Assembly: GCA_003963435.1 (NCBI GenBank)
Contig: RXJC01000054.1
Location: forward strand, 1-64,000
Direction of reading: 5' to 3'
Source of the DNA: Bradyrhizobiaceae bacterium
Lineage (GTDB): Bacteria > Pseudomonadota > Alphaproteobacteria > Rhizobiales > Xanthobacteraceae
DNA: 64,000 nucleotides
The position numbers and the translations under genes are program-made. Under the pieces are notes generated by a model that did no database searches, was not told the origin of the DNA, and saw only the letters and a program-made list of their open reading frames with translations. This document shows, in pieces, positions 8,952 through 18,139 of this stretch (position 1 is the stretch's first letter; every line of letters starts with the position of its first letter).

Positions 8952-11120
8952 ATGGCCGGCAAACCCGAACGTCTCAAACGGTACATCGAAATGCTCGCGA
9001 ATGCCCACGGCGGCATGGACCGCCTGGTAGAGGTCGCGCGAGAAAAGGGGCGACGGGATGGCCATTCATCGGCCGGGATAGAATCGGCTGCATTAGGCCA
9101 AGAAGTTCCAGCCGAGCATTTCGATGTCACGGAAGCGATCATCGACGAAGATATCCGGCCGGCGTTCGACATCGTGGGCGGCGCCTTTGATGCACCTCAT
9201 GAGCTCTGGACCAAGCTGAAGACCGAGGATGTTCTGCGACAGCGAATTGAAGCCGTCATACCTTCAGTCGGGCGCATCGAGCTCCCGGGCAATCGGCGCA
9301 TCCCATACGGCGGTACAGGTTTCGTGGTAGGCCACAACCTGTTGATGACCAATCGACACGTCGCCGAACTCTTCGCGCAAGGTCTCGGCGACAGGAGTTT
9401 GACGTTCGTTTCTGGAGCCGCCTCGGCGATCAACTTCTCCCGAGAGAATGGAAGACCCCCAGATGCCGATCTGCGCGTCAAAAAGGTGCGCATGATCCAT
9501 CCCTACTGGGACATGGCCGTTCTCGAGGTCGAAGAGCTGCCGGCACAACATCCGACACTGAAGCTATCACTGACGGACGCACGCGAACTGCGCCCCGGTC
9601 ACGAGATCTTCGTAATCGGATATCCGGCATTCGATCCGCGCAATCCAGCCAGTGTGCAAAACAAACTTTTCGACAGCCGATACGGAATCAAACGTCTGCA
9701 ACCTGGGGCGCTCCAGGGAAGCGGGAGGACGGCGAGTTTCGGCAAGTTGGTCGATGCCGCGGCTCACGACTGCTCTACGCTGGGCGGAAATTCGGGAAGC
9801 GCGGTCTTCGATTTGTCCACCGGGGAGGTTCTAGCGCTGCACTTCGGAGGTCTGTACCACGAGAAGAACTTCGGCGTTCCAGCAGCGGAATTGTCCCGAG
9901 ACTCGAGAGTAGTGGCCGCCGGCGTCGTTTTCGCGGGTGCGCCCTCGGGCGGACCGAACGGTTGGGGCGACTGGTGGCAGAAGGCCGACGAGGCGGAGCA
10001 GCCACGTTCCGATGGTCGTACGTCCAGCGTCGCTCCACCATCGAACGCGTCCGGCGTGATCCCGGTCTCGGACAACTCCGTAACCTTCGAGATCCCACTT
10101 CGAGTGACAGTGTCGCTCGGTACAGTCCGGCACGTCTCGGCGGTCGCTCCGCCGAGTGTGCTCGACAGCGTGACTGAGGCACTCAAAGAACCGATTCACG
10201 ATACGGATTATCGCTCCAGGCGCGGTTATTCCGAGACATTCATAACCGGAGTCTCCGTGCCGATGCCTTCAGCCGAAACGCCTGAGGATCTGGCTCCCAC
10301 CAAGTCAGGAGACACCGTTCTTAACTACCAGAATTTCTCGATAAGCATGCACGCCAAACGCAGACTCGCACTTTTCACCGCGTCGAACGTGACCGGTGAG
10401 CGAGCACTTCGCAAACCCACAGATGATGACTACACCCGAAAGGGCTTGAGCGGGCTTGACAAGAACGACATGGAGAAGTGGTTCCTGGATGACCGCATAG
10501 ATCCAAAGTATCAGCTTCCCGACGTGTTCTTCACGAAGGACAGGAAAGCCTTTGACAAGGGGCACATCGTTCGCCGGGACGATGTTGCTTGGGGCAGGAG
10601 CTTCGACGAAGTTCAGCGAGCCAACGGAGACACCTACCACGTCACGAACTGCTCGCCACAGGTCGCCGACTTCAATCAATCCAGTAAGGGAGAGGACAAC
10701 TGGGGTGATCTGGAAAACCACGTACCGAAGTCGGCAGCGAGCGAACGGCTTTGCGTCTTCGCCGGACCGGTGTTGAAGAACTCCGACGAAATATTCATCG
10801 GCAAGGGCGATGGCGGAAGTACCATCCGAGCCAAGATCCCGGGGAGCTTCTGGAAGGTCATAGTCGCCAAGGTCGAAGACGGTCTCGCGGCGTACGGATT
10901 TATTCTCGAACAGGACCTGTCAGACGTTCCGTGGGAAGAGTTCATCGTGCCCGAAGAATTCCTGCCCACGATGTATTCCCTGTCGGATATCACGGAGGAG
11001 ACGGGAGTCATCTTCGATGACGATATCTTGGCAGCCGATCAATATCACACCGAGCGAGGCAGCGACGTAAGTAGAAGCTCGGGGGCGCGGCGAAAGCGGC
11101 GGAAACCAAAAGACCATTGA
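8952..11120 (+). CDS. trypsin-like serine peptidase fused to a NUC1-type DNA/RNA endonuclease
   Basis: A 722-aa two-enzyme protein. Residues 1-90 form a helical N-terminal domain (LKRYIEMLANAHGGMDRLVE). Residues 115-330 are an S1/trypsin-fold peptidase with His136 (MTNRHVAE), Asp187 (YWDMAVLEV) and Ser281 (LGGNSGSAVFD). Residues 460-700 are a DNA/RNA non-specific endonuclease with the DRGH-type motif FDKGH (His538), then TNCSPQ and DFNQ for metal and phosphate contacts. It has a basic tail (RRKRRKPKDH) and no signal peptide. In conflict systems, peptidase-nuclease fusions are thought to be effectors in which proteolysis frees or activates the nuclease; that is inference here. It is the first gene of a rightward group with DUF2235 and pentapeptide proteins. 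Confidence 0.9.
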   Translation: MAGKPERLKRYIEMLANAHGGMDRLVEVAREKGRRDGHSSAGIESAALGQEVPAEHFDVTEAIIDEDIRPAFDIVGGAFDAPHELWTKLKTEDVLRQRIEAVIPSVGRIELPGNRRIPYGGTGFVVGHNLLMTNRHVAELFAQGLGDRSLTFVSGAASAINFSRENGRPPDADLRVKKVRMIHPYWDMAVLEVEELPAQHPTLKLSLTDARELRPGHEIFVIGYPAFDPRNPASVQNKLFDSRYGIKRLQPGALQGSGRTASFGKLVDAAAHDCSTLGGNSGSAVFDLSTGEVLALHFGGLYHEKNFGVPAAELSRDSRVVAAGVVFAGAPSGGPNGWGDWWQKADEAEQPRSDGRTSSVAPPSNASGVIPVSDNSVTFEIPLRVTVSLGTVRHVSAVAPPSVLDSVTEALKEPIHDTDYRSRRGYSETFITGVSVPMPSAETPEDLAPTKSGDTVLNYQNFSISMHAKRRLALFTASNVTGERALRKPTDDDYTRKGLSGLDKNDMEKWFLDDRIDPKYQLPDVFFTKDRKAFDKGHIVRRDDVAWGRSFDEVQRANGDTYHVTNCSPQVADFNQSSKGEDNWGDLENHVPKSAASERLCVFAGPVLKNSDEIFIGKGDGGSTIRAKIPGSFWKVIVAKVEDGLAAYGFILEQDLSDVPWEEFIVPEEFLPTMYSLSDITEETGVIFDDDILAADQYHTERGSDVSRSSGARRKRRKPKDH

Positions 11121-11317
11121 GGATACTGGCATTCCACTTCGCGCCCGGAGTTCGTGCTTTCGCCAAGAGCTGTACCTAGGGGGATTCCTAGGCCACAGAA
11201 GCGTCGTCTCCAATCATCCTGAGCATGTTTCGCTCGAAGCTGTAAGGCGAGCTTGCGAGCTGAAGCGGTCCTTAGAACCGCGTGGAATAGCCCGCCTGGA
11301 AGGTTGGCAATTAACTG

Positions 11318-12655
11318 ATGACGAAACGCATCATTCTGCTGCTCGACGGCACCTGGAACGACTCGGATTTTGGCGCCTACGACACAAATATTGTGAGGAT
11401 GAGGGAAGCGATATCCCGCACTCTACGGGCCAGTGGATCGGCAACGACCGATACCGAGATGGCGGTCGTTCCCAATAATTTAAAGGTGGTGTCGACAGTC
11501 ACCAAAGCGAAGAACAACATCGTCTTCTACGAACGGGGTGTCGGCACAGGGGCATTCCTGAACCGATACTTCGGAGGAGCCTTCGGCCACGGGTTAAGCA
11601 CGAACATCCGCAGGGCGTATAAATTCCTTTCGTTTCACTACGAACCGGGCGACGAGATATTCATCTTCGGCTTCTCCCGAGGGGCCTACACTGCCCGTTC
11701 CCTGGTCGGTTATCTTCATGCCGCCGGTCTGCTCCGTCGTGACCAATGCACTGCAGACCTCGAACAGGAGGCCTGGGATTTCTATCGCGCGGCTCCGAAT
11801 GACAGGTTGCCGGGAGTTTGGTCGTCTCTGCTGCCGCACGTACACGATCGGTCGCAATTTCGGATCGCGTTGCTTGGTGTGTTCGACACGGTGGGCGCGC
11901 TCGGCATACCCTTGAGCGCCTTTCGCATTGCCAATCGCGACCGTTACGAGTTCCACGATGTGGAGCTGTCGGCCATCACGGACGTCAATCTCCACGCCTT
12001 GGCGATCGACGAGCATCGGCCGGCGTTCGAGGCGGCGGTCTGGCGCAAGAGCAAATTCAAGAACTTCGCCACCAAAACAGAGCAAGTGTGGTTTGCAGGC
12101 GCGCACGCCGACATCGGCGGGGGCTACATCAACGAAGAAACCGGCAACGATCGGGAGCACTCGCTTGACGATATCTCGTTCGATTGGATGGTGAAGCGAG
12201 TGCGCCACTACTATCCGGACTTTCCGATCGACGAGGCGGGCTGGCGCAATCTGACGGACGAGCAGATCAGGGCGCGCGCTAGATGCGAGCTGCATGATTC
12301 GAGGACGCTCCTCTACAAGCTTTTCCCTTTTGCCTACAGGTCCATATCGAACTACCGCTTGAAGGCGAAGCGGCGAAGCCTGCCGATGGTCGTTAATGTA
12401 AGCAGGAACCGGCATGCCGTTCCCATCGAAGAACGCGTGCATGTGTCGGCGCTCATTCGAGCTCTCGATGCCCCGGAGCTGGGCTACGCAGCCCACAACC
12501 TTCTCGACGTGCTCGAGGTGCTCGCGGGAAGTTTCGGAAAGACGAGTCCAGATATCGGGATCGTCGGCGGCGACGGCGAGCTGCTCTCGCCGAACAGCGT
12601 GGACGGAATTTTGCTCTCTCGATATCTCGACCTCGGCAAGGGAGCCGCGGAATGA
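11318..12655 (+). CDS. DUF2235 alpha/beta-hydrolase (Tle1-like phospholipase fold)
   Basis: The N terminus KRIILLLDGTWND and the box FYERGVGTG are hallmarks of DUF2235. The nucleophile elbow is GFSRG with Ser120, followed by RSLVGYLHAAGLL. Further on, FAGAHADIGGGY gives the conserved His/Asp region. The family includes type VI lipase effectors and stand-alone bacterial hydrolases; substrates are unknown here. The 445-aa length is typical of the single-domain form. The stop overlaps the next start by four bases (ATGA), so it is translationally coupled to a membrane pentapeptide protein that may be its partner or immunity factor. Confidence 0.85.
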   Translation: MTKRIILLLDGTWNDSDFGAYDTNIVRMREAISRTLRASGSATTDTEMAVVPNNLKVVSTVTKAKNNIVFYERGVGTGAFLNRYFGGAFGHGLSTNIRRAYKFLSFHYEPGDEIFIFGFSRGAYTARSLVGYLHAAGLLRRDQCTADLEQEAWDFYRAAPNDRLPGVWSSLLPHVHDRSQFRIALLGVFDTVGALGIPLSAFRIANRDRYEFHDVELSAITDVNLHALAIDEHRPAFEAAVWRKSKFKNFATKTEQVWFAGAHADIGGGYINEETGNDREHSLDDISFDWMVKRVRHYYPDFPIDEAGWRNLTDEQIRARARCELHDSRTLLYKLFPFAYRSISNYRLKAKRRSLPMVVNVSRNRHAVPIEERVHVSALIRALDAPELGYAAHNLLDVLEVLAGSFGKTSPDIGIVGGDGELLSPNSVDGILLSRYLDLGKGAAE

Positions 12656-13803
12656 CGACGATCGGTTGGTTCGTACTGCTATTCGCGACGCTCGGGCTGG
12701 CAGCGATCGTTTTCGTTCCACGAATGATCATCCCCGACTCCCGTTCGGCTAGGTACGATGAAATCCTGCGGGTCGCCAGCACTCGGAATTCGATTCGAGG
12801 AACGATCGCCCAGATCGTCGCCGGCTTGGCGTTCGTCGCGACGTTCATCCAGACTTCGATCAATTTCAGCGTCGATTACCGCCAAAAATCGGATCTCGCC
12901 ACCAGCGATCAGTTCGCCAAGGCATTTTCGCAACTCCGGGACGCATCGACAAATCCCTGGGTGACGATCGGAAGCTTTCACATGCTTTCGAACGTAGCGG
13001 AAAAAGACCCTCGATATCACGACTCGGTATATGCGGCGATGGCCCAATACGTAGTGAGCCAATCACGGCGGGATTGCGGAATGACAGCGACCAACGGGAA
13101 CGAACCTGCGAACGGATATCGGAAGTCGGAGTACATGCCGGACGAGACGGTCCGCGCAGCAACACGCCTGGTCCTTGAGCGCGGAGCCGACGATCGTGGG
13201 CGACGACAATTGGACCTCGAAGGTGCTTGCCTGACCAGAGCAGACGCCTTCGCGACCGAGGGATTCAGTTGGACCTATATGCCGGGAGCCAAGCTTCTCG
13301 GAATCAGCGCCGCCCGCACCACGATCGCCGACGCCGACCTGAGAGGGATCGAGGCTGGAGTGGTGCACAATGCGAACTGGGCGGAATACCAGAACCTAGG
13401 AGCATGGTCGCTGCATCATGACGTGCCTCCGGAGAAATTGGCACGACTTCGGGCCAACTTCGAAAATGCCAAATTCGAGAACGTCTCGCTCCAGGGTGCC
13501 GGCTTCGAGGGCGCCAATTTCCAAGGCGTCTCGTTCGTCGGCTCCCGGCTCGCCGGAACAAATTTCACATTGGCCGATATGAGAGGCGCAAGCTTTGGAG
13601 AGTCGGATCTCAACGGCACCACGCTGCGCAATGCCAACATCGCCCGCGCCAATCTATCGAAGGCTAACAACTTGACGGCTGCGCAGGTTTTGTCCGCCTG
13701 CGTGAGGGACGATGCCATCGGCGTCGCGCCAATCAAGCCAAGCTTGCCATCGAAGATCGCCAACGAAGTGGCAAGAGCAGGTGGCATTCAAACTTGTAAG
13801 TGA
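12652..13803 (+). CDS. membrane-anchored pentapeptide-repeat protein
   Basis: A 383-aa protein. Two hydrophobic segments lie at about residues 4-24 (WFVLLFATLGLAAIVFVP) and 52-70. A helical middle with cysteines follows, then a C-terminal run of A(N/D)F/L-x-x pentapeptides (ANFENAKFENVSLQGAGF and onward, about residues 265-345) expected to form a right-handed quadrilateral helix. Pentapeptide proteins act as scaffolds, DNA mimics or sensors. Its start overlaps the DUF2235 stop, so the two are probably made in fixed ratio. The link to lipase control at the membrane is inference. Confidence 0.8.
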   Translation: MTTIGWFVLLFATLGLAAIVFVPRMIIPDSRSARYDEILRVASTRNSIRGTIAQIVAGLAFVATFIQTSINFSVDYRQKSDLATSDQFAKAFSQLRDASTNPWVTIGSFHMLSNVAEKDPRYHDSVYAAMAQYVVSQSRRDCGMTATNGNEPANGYRKSEYMPDETVRAATRLVLERGADDRGRRQLDLEGACLTRADAFATEGFSWTYMPGAKLLGISAARTTIADADLRGIEAGVVHNANWAEYQNLGAWSLHHDVPPEKLARLRANFENAKFENVSLQGAGFEGANFQGVSFVGSRLAGTNFTLADMRGASFGESDLNGTTLRNANIARANLSKANNLTAAQVLSACVRDDAIGVAPIKPSLPSKIANEVARAGGIQTCK

Positions 13804-13909
13804 AGGCATCGATCGAACGTCGATTCCGTTGTGCGAGGCTTCGATTAGATGCTGCTCCGCTTACTACGTGAATCTATGAATCTGGCGACTGATGAACTGA
13901 GAAACCGCC

Positions 13910-14533
13910 ATGACTTCCTCAGATGCGCCACCGCCGCAAGAACTCGGCCCAGCCGAAGGAGCGTGGTCAGTCAGGCAACGTCTAAGGGACTTGTGGGCAT
14001 GGAGCGGCCTGGCACCCAAGGATGTAGTGACGATTACGATCGCGACGTGCGCTCTCGTCGTGTCCGGGTACACTGCTTACTACAACCTAATTCGTGTGAA
14101 CGATGACGTGCGTCTCGTCGTGCAACGGCAGCCTATCCTTGGCTGGAAGACCAAGGAGGAGCGTGCCTACATCGCCGCAGAACCGCTTGTCGCTTTTATC
14201 AACTACGGCAATCGACCGGCGGTCGTTATGAGCATCGAAGCGGTGATCCACGTCGGCAGAATTCCGGCAAATACATGCGACAAAGGCGCGGCCCATCATT
14301 ATCTGACCGATCTTGAGCCCGTCGTCATTGAGCCGAACAAGATAGTCACCAAACCCTTCAAATTGACGTTATTCGTAGCAGACAAGACAACCATCGTTGA
14401 AGCCGATGGTAGCTTATCCTTCAACGTTCCTAACCCGCCGGCTCTGCTTCCTTACTCGCTCTGCCTGATATTGGGACTCTTGACACCCTCAGACTCTCTC
14501 ATTGAGAAGCCTGTTGCCAATGGGCAGCTATAA
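13910..14533 (+). CDS. single-pass membrane protein of unknown function
   Basis: A 207-aa protein with a Pro-rich cytoplasmic start, one transmembrane helix at about residues 38-60 (VVTITIATCALVVSGYTAYY), and an outer beta-rich domain (LVAFINYGNRPAVVMSIEAV) that looks like an Ig-type sandwich. A second hydrophobic stretch (YSLCLILGLL) lies near the C terminus. It follows the pentapeptide gene by 106 bases in the same direction. No family is recognised. Confidence 0.6.
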   Translation: MTSSDAPPPQELGPAEGAWSVRQRLRDLWAWSGLAPKDVVTITIATCALVVSGYTAYYNLIRVNDDVRLVVQRQPILGWKTKEERAYIAAEPLVAFINYGNRPAVVMSIEAVIHVGRIPANTCDKGAAHHYLTDLEPVVIEPNKIVTKPFKLTLFVADKTTIVEADGSLSFNVPNPPALLPYSLCLILGLLTPSDSLIEKPVANGQL

Positions 14534-14916
14534 TCTCGAGCGCGCAACGCAAATCTTGCACAACGTCAAAGCAGGCCCTGACCCAGCCAGGCCCATACAG
14601 TTGCTTAGAAAGTAACTATTTCAAACACCATTTCGATCAGGTCATCAGTGCGCCGCCCCGTAGCAATAAGATGGCGCCTCTTGTGATATCCATCGAGAAA
14701 GCCGTTTTGCCGAATACGCTGTGGAGCAAAACTATCCAGCGCGGTGATCCTTCGTTATCGATAAGCAAGCGCGTACTGCAGGCGCGTGTCGCCGGGCGTC
14801 CGCTGGGTCATGAGCCGCCCTTCACGGAATCGGTTTACGTCCGCTAAAGGGTCACAAGCCGACCCCGCAAAGGCATCCGAACGACGGCGAATAGCCGACG
14901 TCAAGACGAGCCGCGC
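14534..14916. other. intergenic region with one possible 58-codon ORF
   Basis: About 380 bases between convergent neighbours. A 58-codon frame at 14671-14847 (+), starting MAPLVISIEKAVLPN, has even codon use but no clear ribosome site and no recognised family. It may be a gene remnant. Nothing else was seen. Confidence 0.3.
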
Positions 14917-15785
14917 TCATTCTTTCGCCTTCTCAGCCAAAGCAATCTCGCTTTGCAGTCGATAATGTAAGTCGCGGAACGCCTGCTCTGCGGTGTGCAG
15001 GTCAATACAAATTGGTTCACGATCATTGGGCAGAGGACGCCCCAGCAATTGCCAAATTATTGATTCCGCCAAAACGGGTTCGTCAACTTTTCGATAGCGA
15101 TGTGCTTGCCAGTCGCCCCAGATATTTTCTGCATTACATTCTTCTAGCGTACTGTATGTCAGCCCGATTTTGACAAGTCCGGGCCTGTCGGGATGTGTCA
15201 GTAGAAATAAGACAGCCGGCTTTGCAGCTTGCCTAACTTCTTCTGGAGTTCTTTGCCTCATTCCACAGTGAGGGCAGCCTTCGCCTTCCGCCACATTGTT
15301 GGGTATCGTGCGCCACCGATGGCCGTTGTTGCATCTGAAGTTGTTTCTTCCAGACACCTTGCTTTTGACATGCCCGATTTGGGTAATACCTCGTCCTTCC
15401 AGTCGTTTTTTCATCCACGCGGTGTACGCGTAGATATGGTCCGATATGGGCTCTGCCGGGCGTATACCCGCCTTCTCTACTGCCTCCAGACCGGCCTGCA
15501 CCACTTTCCATTCCATGCTCGCAATTTCGACTCCTCGTCGATACGGGATAGTTGCCAAACCCGTTGCTGCCCAAAAAGCCGTTTCGGCCCAATTCAGATC
15601 GGGGACGGCAATGTACGTTTTGAGTTCCCATTTTTGGCCGGTCTCTTTGACGACCTAGCCCGCATGCTTCAAGTAATTGCTATTGTGTTCGACCAGTCTT
15701 TGCTGAGGGTCACGGGTAGTCTGTCCGACTTTGTATAGGTCGGGAGCCGACGGGTGGACCAAACATATATACAACCTGACTTCAT
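14917..15785 (-). pseudogene. GIY-YIG / zinc-ribbon nuclease-like gene, broken by frameshift and amber stop
   Basis: Only the last 213 codons form an open frame, but the coding signal clearly extends upstream on the same strand. From ATG 15785 one reads MKSGCIYVWSTRRLP. A one-base shift near 15738-15741 is then needed to reach LYKVGQTTRDPQQRLVEHNS, a classic GIY-YIG (T5orf172-type) core. That frame hits TAG at 15655-15657 and then continues as VVKETGQKWELKTYIAVPDL and AETAFWAATG into the open part. A zinc-ribbon (CNNGHRW, GCPHCG) and a second degenerate GIY-YIG-like domain (VLFLLTHPDRPGLVKIGL) follow. Two lesions make an intact protein unlikely; a truncated product from TTG 15558 is possible. 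Confidence 0.75.
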
Positions 15786-16036
15786 TGTGCTCTCGGCATC
15801 TGGTGCCACACGACGACATTGTTCGATCTTGTTGAACGACTGTTCGACCTTGGGTGCGACGACGCGCTAGGACAAGCTTGCGGGAATCTACCTTGCGGTC
15901 GTCGAACTCGCGTCTATCCGGCTATGGCTTGCCTCGCGCTATGAATCCGCTTCCTAGTGGAGTTCCTAGGACGCTTGTTTCGTGATTTGGGTCATTATTC
16001 GTGCTCGGCGTTCAGTGACGCAATGAGTGTGAAGAC

Positions 16037-16915
16037 ATGGCTATTCATTTCGAAATCGAACGAAGCGGCCGCAAATTCAGCTCCAGGGCCGACGGAGGCG
16101 CCGCCTTTTTCGTGGGCTCTCAGACAAGCTATCACGACAGAACGTCCGGCGACGACTTCGAAGGTTTGTACAACGTGCCCCGCCGTGAACTACCGAAGCT
16201 CTTGTACAAGGCGAGCGACTACCGCGGAATGTACAAATTCTGGGCCGATTTCATAGAGCCCACCTCCAAATGCGAGGGCGGCAACTTCCTGACGTTAAAT
16301 ACCTACGACAGAGCTCGTTTCACGTGGGGGTTTGCCCAATTCGGAGCGCACGTGCCAGACGGCGACTTCGTTCATTTCTTCCGGGACATGATCGGACGTC
16401 CGGAATGCTCCGACTACTTCCCCGATCTCGTCGTCCGGGACGGCCGCGTCGTTAAAATCTCCGGCGGAAACGTCGTTGCATTGGAGTCGGCTACCTCGAC
16501 GGCACGCCTGATGGATTACCTAAATCCCAGCATGGCAGCGGTAGAAGATTCCGAAGTGATCTGCGGGGCAAAGCTGATCCACTGGACAACCTCCGTGCAG
16601 CATGCGCGGGAGCTTCAAGTGATGCACATGGTCGGCGTCTTCAAGAGGCTGATGAAGGATTGCGACGCCCGACTGAATCTAGACGGTAGGACAGCCGATA
16701 TCTGCCTGGCAATCTGCGACATTCGACATCAAGGCCGCGCCAGGATGCCAGCGATTCAATCGGCGCTGGATTCCAACCGACCTCTCGGCAACCTTCTCTC
16801 GCTGGGAAGCATCGCTTACCGCGAGCGCTGCGCGACGCTGAAGGCGGAGATCGCGGCAAGAGGCTCCGACCTGACTTCCAAGCATTGGAGTCGTCAGATC
16901 GGAGATTTCGTCTAG
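16037..16915 (+). CDS. possible lysozyme/chitosanase-fold hydrolase, 292 aa
   Basis: A soluble protein; the part FWADFIEPTSKCEGGNFL, followed by RFTWGFAQFGAHVPDGDF, resembles the Glu-containing active-site lobe of lysozyme-like glycoside hydrolases, with Glu in CEGG as candidate acid. The last 100 residues are helical. No signal peptide. Its stop is immediately followed by the ATG of a DUF2272 (NlpC/P60-like) gene, and the pairing supports a cell-wall role. The fold assignment is tentative; an unrelated helical protein is possible. Confidence 0.4.
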   Translation: MAIHFEIERSGRKFSSRADGGAAFFVGSQTSYHDRTSGDDFEGLYNVPRRELPKLLYKASDYRGMYKFWADFIEPTSKCEGGNFLTLNTYDRARFTWGFAQFGAHVPDGDFVHFFRDMIGRPECSDYFPDLVVRDGRVVKISGGNVVALESATSTARLMDYLNPSMAAVEDSEVICGAKLIHWTTSVQHARELQVMHMVGVFKRLMKDCDARLNLDGRTADICLAICDIRHQGRARMPAIQSALDSNRPLGNLLSLGSIAYRERCATLKAEIAARGSDLTSKHWSRQIGDFV

Positions 16916-17527
16916 ATGTCCATTCTGCCCAACCTTCTAATCACCGCGGAAAGCGAATGGAAGCGCTGGGGATTCACCACGGTTCCGATCCACGGCAGGA
17001 AAGCGATAGGGGGGCGCGAATCCGAACAACCGTATGCACAGTTCGTGAACGACTATTGGACGGCCGTAGGCGAGGGCAGTCGAAACGGGAAGTCGCCCTA
17101 TCCCTGGTCGGCGGCTTTCATCTCTTTCTGTTTCAAGACCGCAGCATCCGGCGCGGCATTTCCCTATGACGCGGCGCATTGGGGATACTGCAGGGCGATC
17201 GTTTCCAAACCGCGCAGATATCCCAAGTTGCGGCTGATGGACCCGAGGTCATGTATCCTTCGTGCCGGAGACCTTATTTTGGCAGCAAGAGGCGGACGAG
17301 ATTGTCCCTCCGCGCCGACAGCATTTGATGATGCGGTGAAAGCCCTTAGGAGGGGCAATTGGTTCTGCTCGCATGCCGACATCGTCGTCGAACTTCGTGA
17401 GGGGGAAGTCGATGTCATCGGAGGGAACGTCTCCGACTCCGTGACAAAATCCACCTACAAGACCGTCGGAGCCAAAATTCGCGATCCTCGGCATGCCTGG
17501 CTGGCGGTCGTAAGAAGCTCTCTTTGA
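16916..17527 (+). CDS. DUF2272 family protein (NlpC/P60-like fold)
   Basis: A 203-aa protein. DUF2272 features visible: PYPWSAAFISFCFKTA, with Ser where NlpC/CHAP enzymes have the catalytic Cys; AAHWGYCRA; AGDLILAARGG; and SHADIVVELRE followed by VIGGNVSDSVTKS. Family members are predicted cell-wall amidases or transglutaminase-like proteins, but activity with Ser in this position is unproven. It directly abuts the upstream lysozyme-like gene (TAG then ATG), so both are probably on one transcript. Confidence 0.7.
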   Translation: MSILPNLLITAESEWKRWGFTTVPIHGRKAIGGRESEQPYAQFVNDYWTAVGEGSRNGKSPYPWSAAFISFCFKTAASGAAFPYDAAHWGYCRAIVSKPRRYPKLRLMDPRSCILRAGDLILAARGGRDCPSAPTAFDDAVKALRRGNWFCSHADIVVELREGEVDVIGGNVSDSVTKSTYKTVGAKIRDPRHAWLAVVRSSL

Positions 17528-17681
17528 CGACGGGCCGTCCATATGGACCTCAATTCATCCATCTTGGCGGGCCATCCTGTTCAGAAGCGTCCGCCAGCTT
17601 GGTCCAGTCGGTAGCGAGACCCAGCCACGCCGCCTCGTCGACTTGGTTGCGAGACTCCTCTGCATTCAAGCGGCACCGATG

Positions 17682-18131
17682 CTATCGCAACGTCGCCCTG
17701 AAGTTACTCAGAGCTTCGGTGAGTGCCTGCTGGTCCTGAGTTTTCACGTTCTGACCCGCGGAAAGCTTGTCGAGGGCGGTTTGAAAGCTGCCCGCCGCCT
17801 TGGCGCCGGCGTCACGGACGTCATTTGCGGATTTCTCCGCTGCCTTTTGGGCTTGCCTCGCCGCGTCCGCGCCACGCTCGGCAGGAACTCTTCCAAGATA
17901 ATACCCCGTTACGGTACCAAGAAGCCCGATGGCTATGAGCAGGATATCCTTCTGGCGCTGATAGGCGTCTGTCAGTGCCGGGTTTGGCTTGTCGCCTACT
18001 AGTTCTATCGGTTGGCCGGCGACGGCGAATGTCCGCCACAACATGTACATCGCGACAACGGCAATGACGGAGCTGAGAACTGCGGACATCACTTCGCGCA
18101 GCCCTTCGGTCCAGGTCGGCTTTTCCGCCAT
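17682..18131 (-). CDS. two-helix membrane protein with Ala-rich coiled-coil tail
   Basis: A 149-aa protein from ATG 18131 (MAEKPTWTEG). The longer upstream frame overlaps the previous gene and looks like its shadow. Two transmembrane helices (VLSSVIAVVAMYMLW and ILLIAIGLLGTVTGYYLG) are followed by a long Ala/Lys/Asp amphipathic helix (AARQAQKAAEKSANDVRDAG). Last gene of a three-gene leftward operon behind an outer-membrane-like protein; a scaffold or channel-adaptor role is guessed only from topology. Confidence 0.65.
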   Translation of the reverse strand: MAEKPTWTEGLREVMSAVLSSVIAVVAMYMLWRTFAVAGQPIELVGDKPNPALTDAYQRQKDILLIAIGLLGTVTGYYLGRVPAERGADAARQAQKAAEKSANDVRDAGAKAAGSFQTALDKLSAGQNVKTQDQQALTEALSNFRATLR

Positions 18132-18139
18132 GATTTTCC

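Noticed and set aside
11594..12721. A 375-codon leftward frame opposite the DUF2235 gene
   Set aside because: Antisense to a gene with clear catalytic motifs; composition typical of shadow frames in GC-rich DNA.
17537..17548. Perfect palindrome GTCCATATGGAC between convergent genes
   Set aside because: Twelve bases, no T-run, no second copy; too short to call a terminator or operator.
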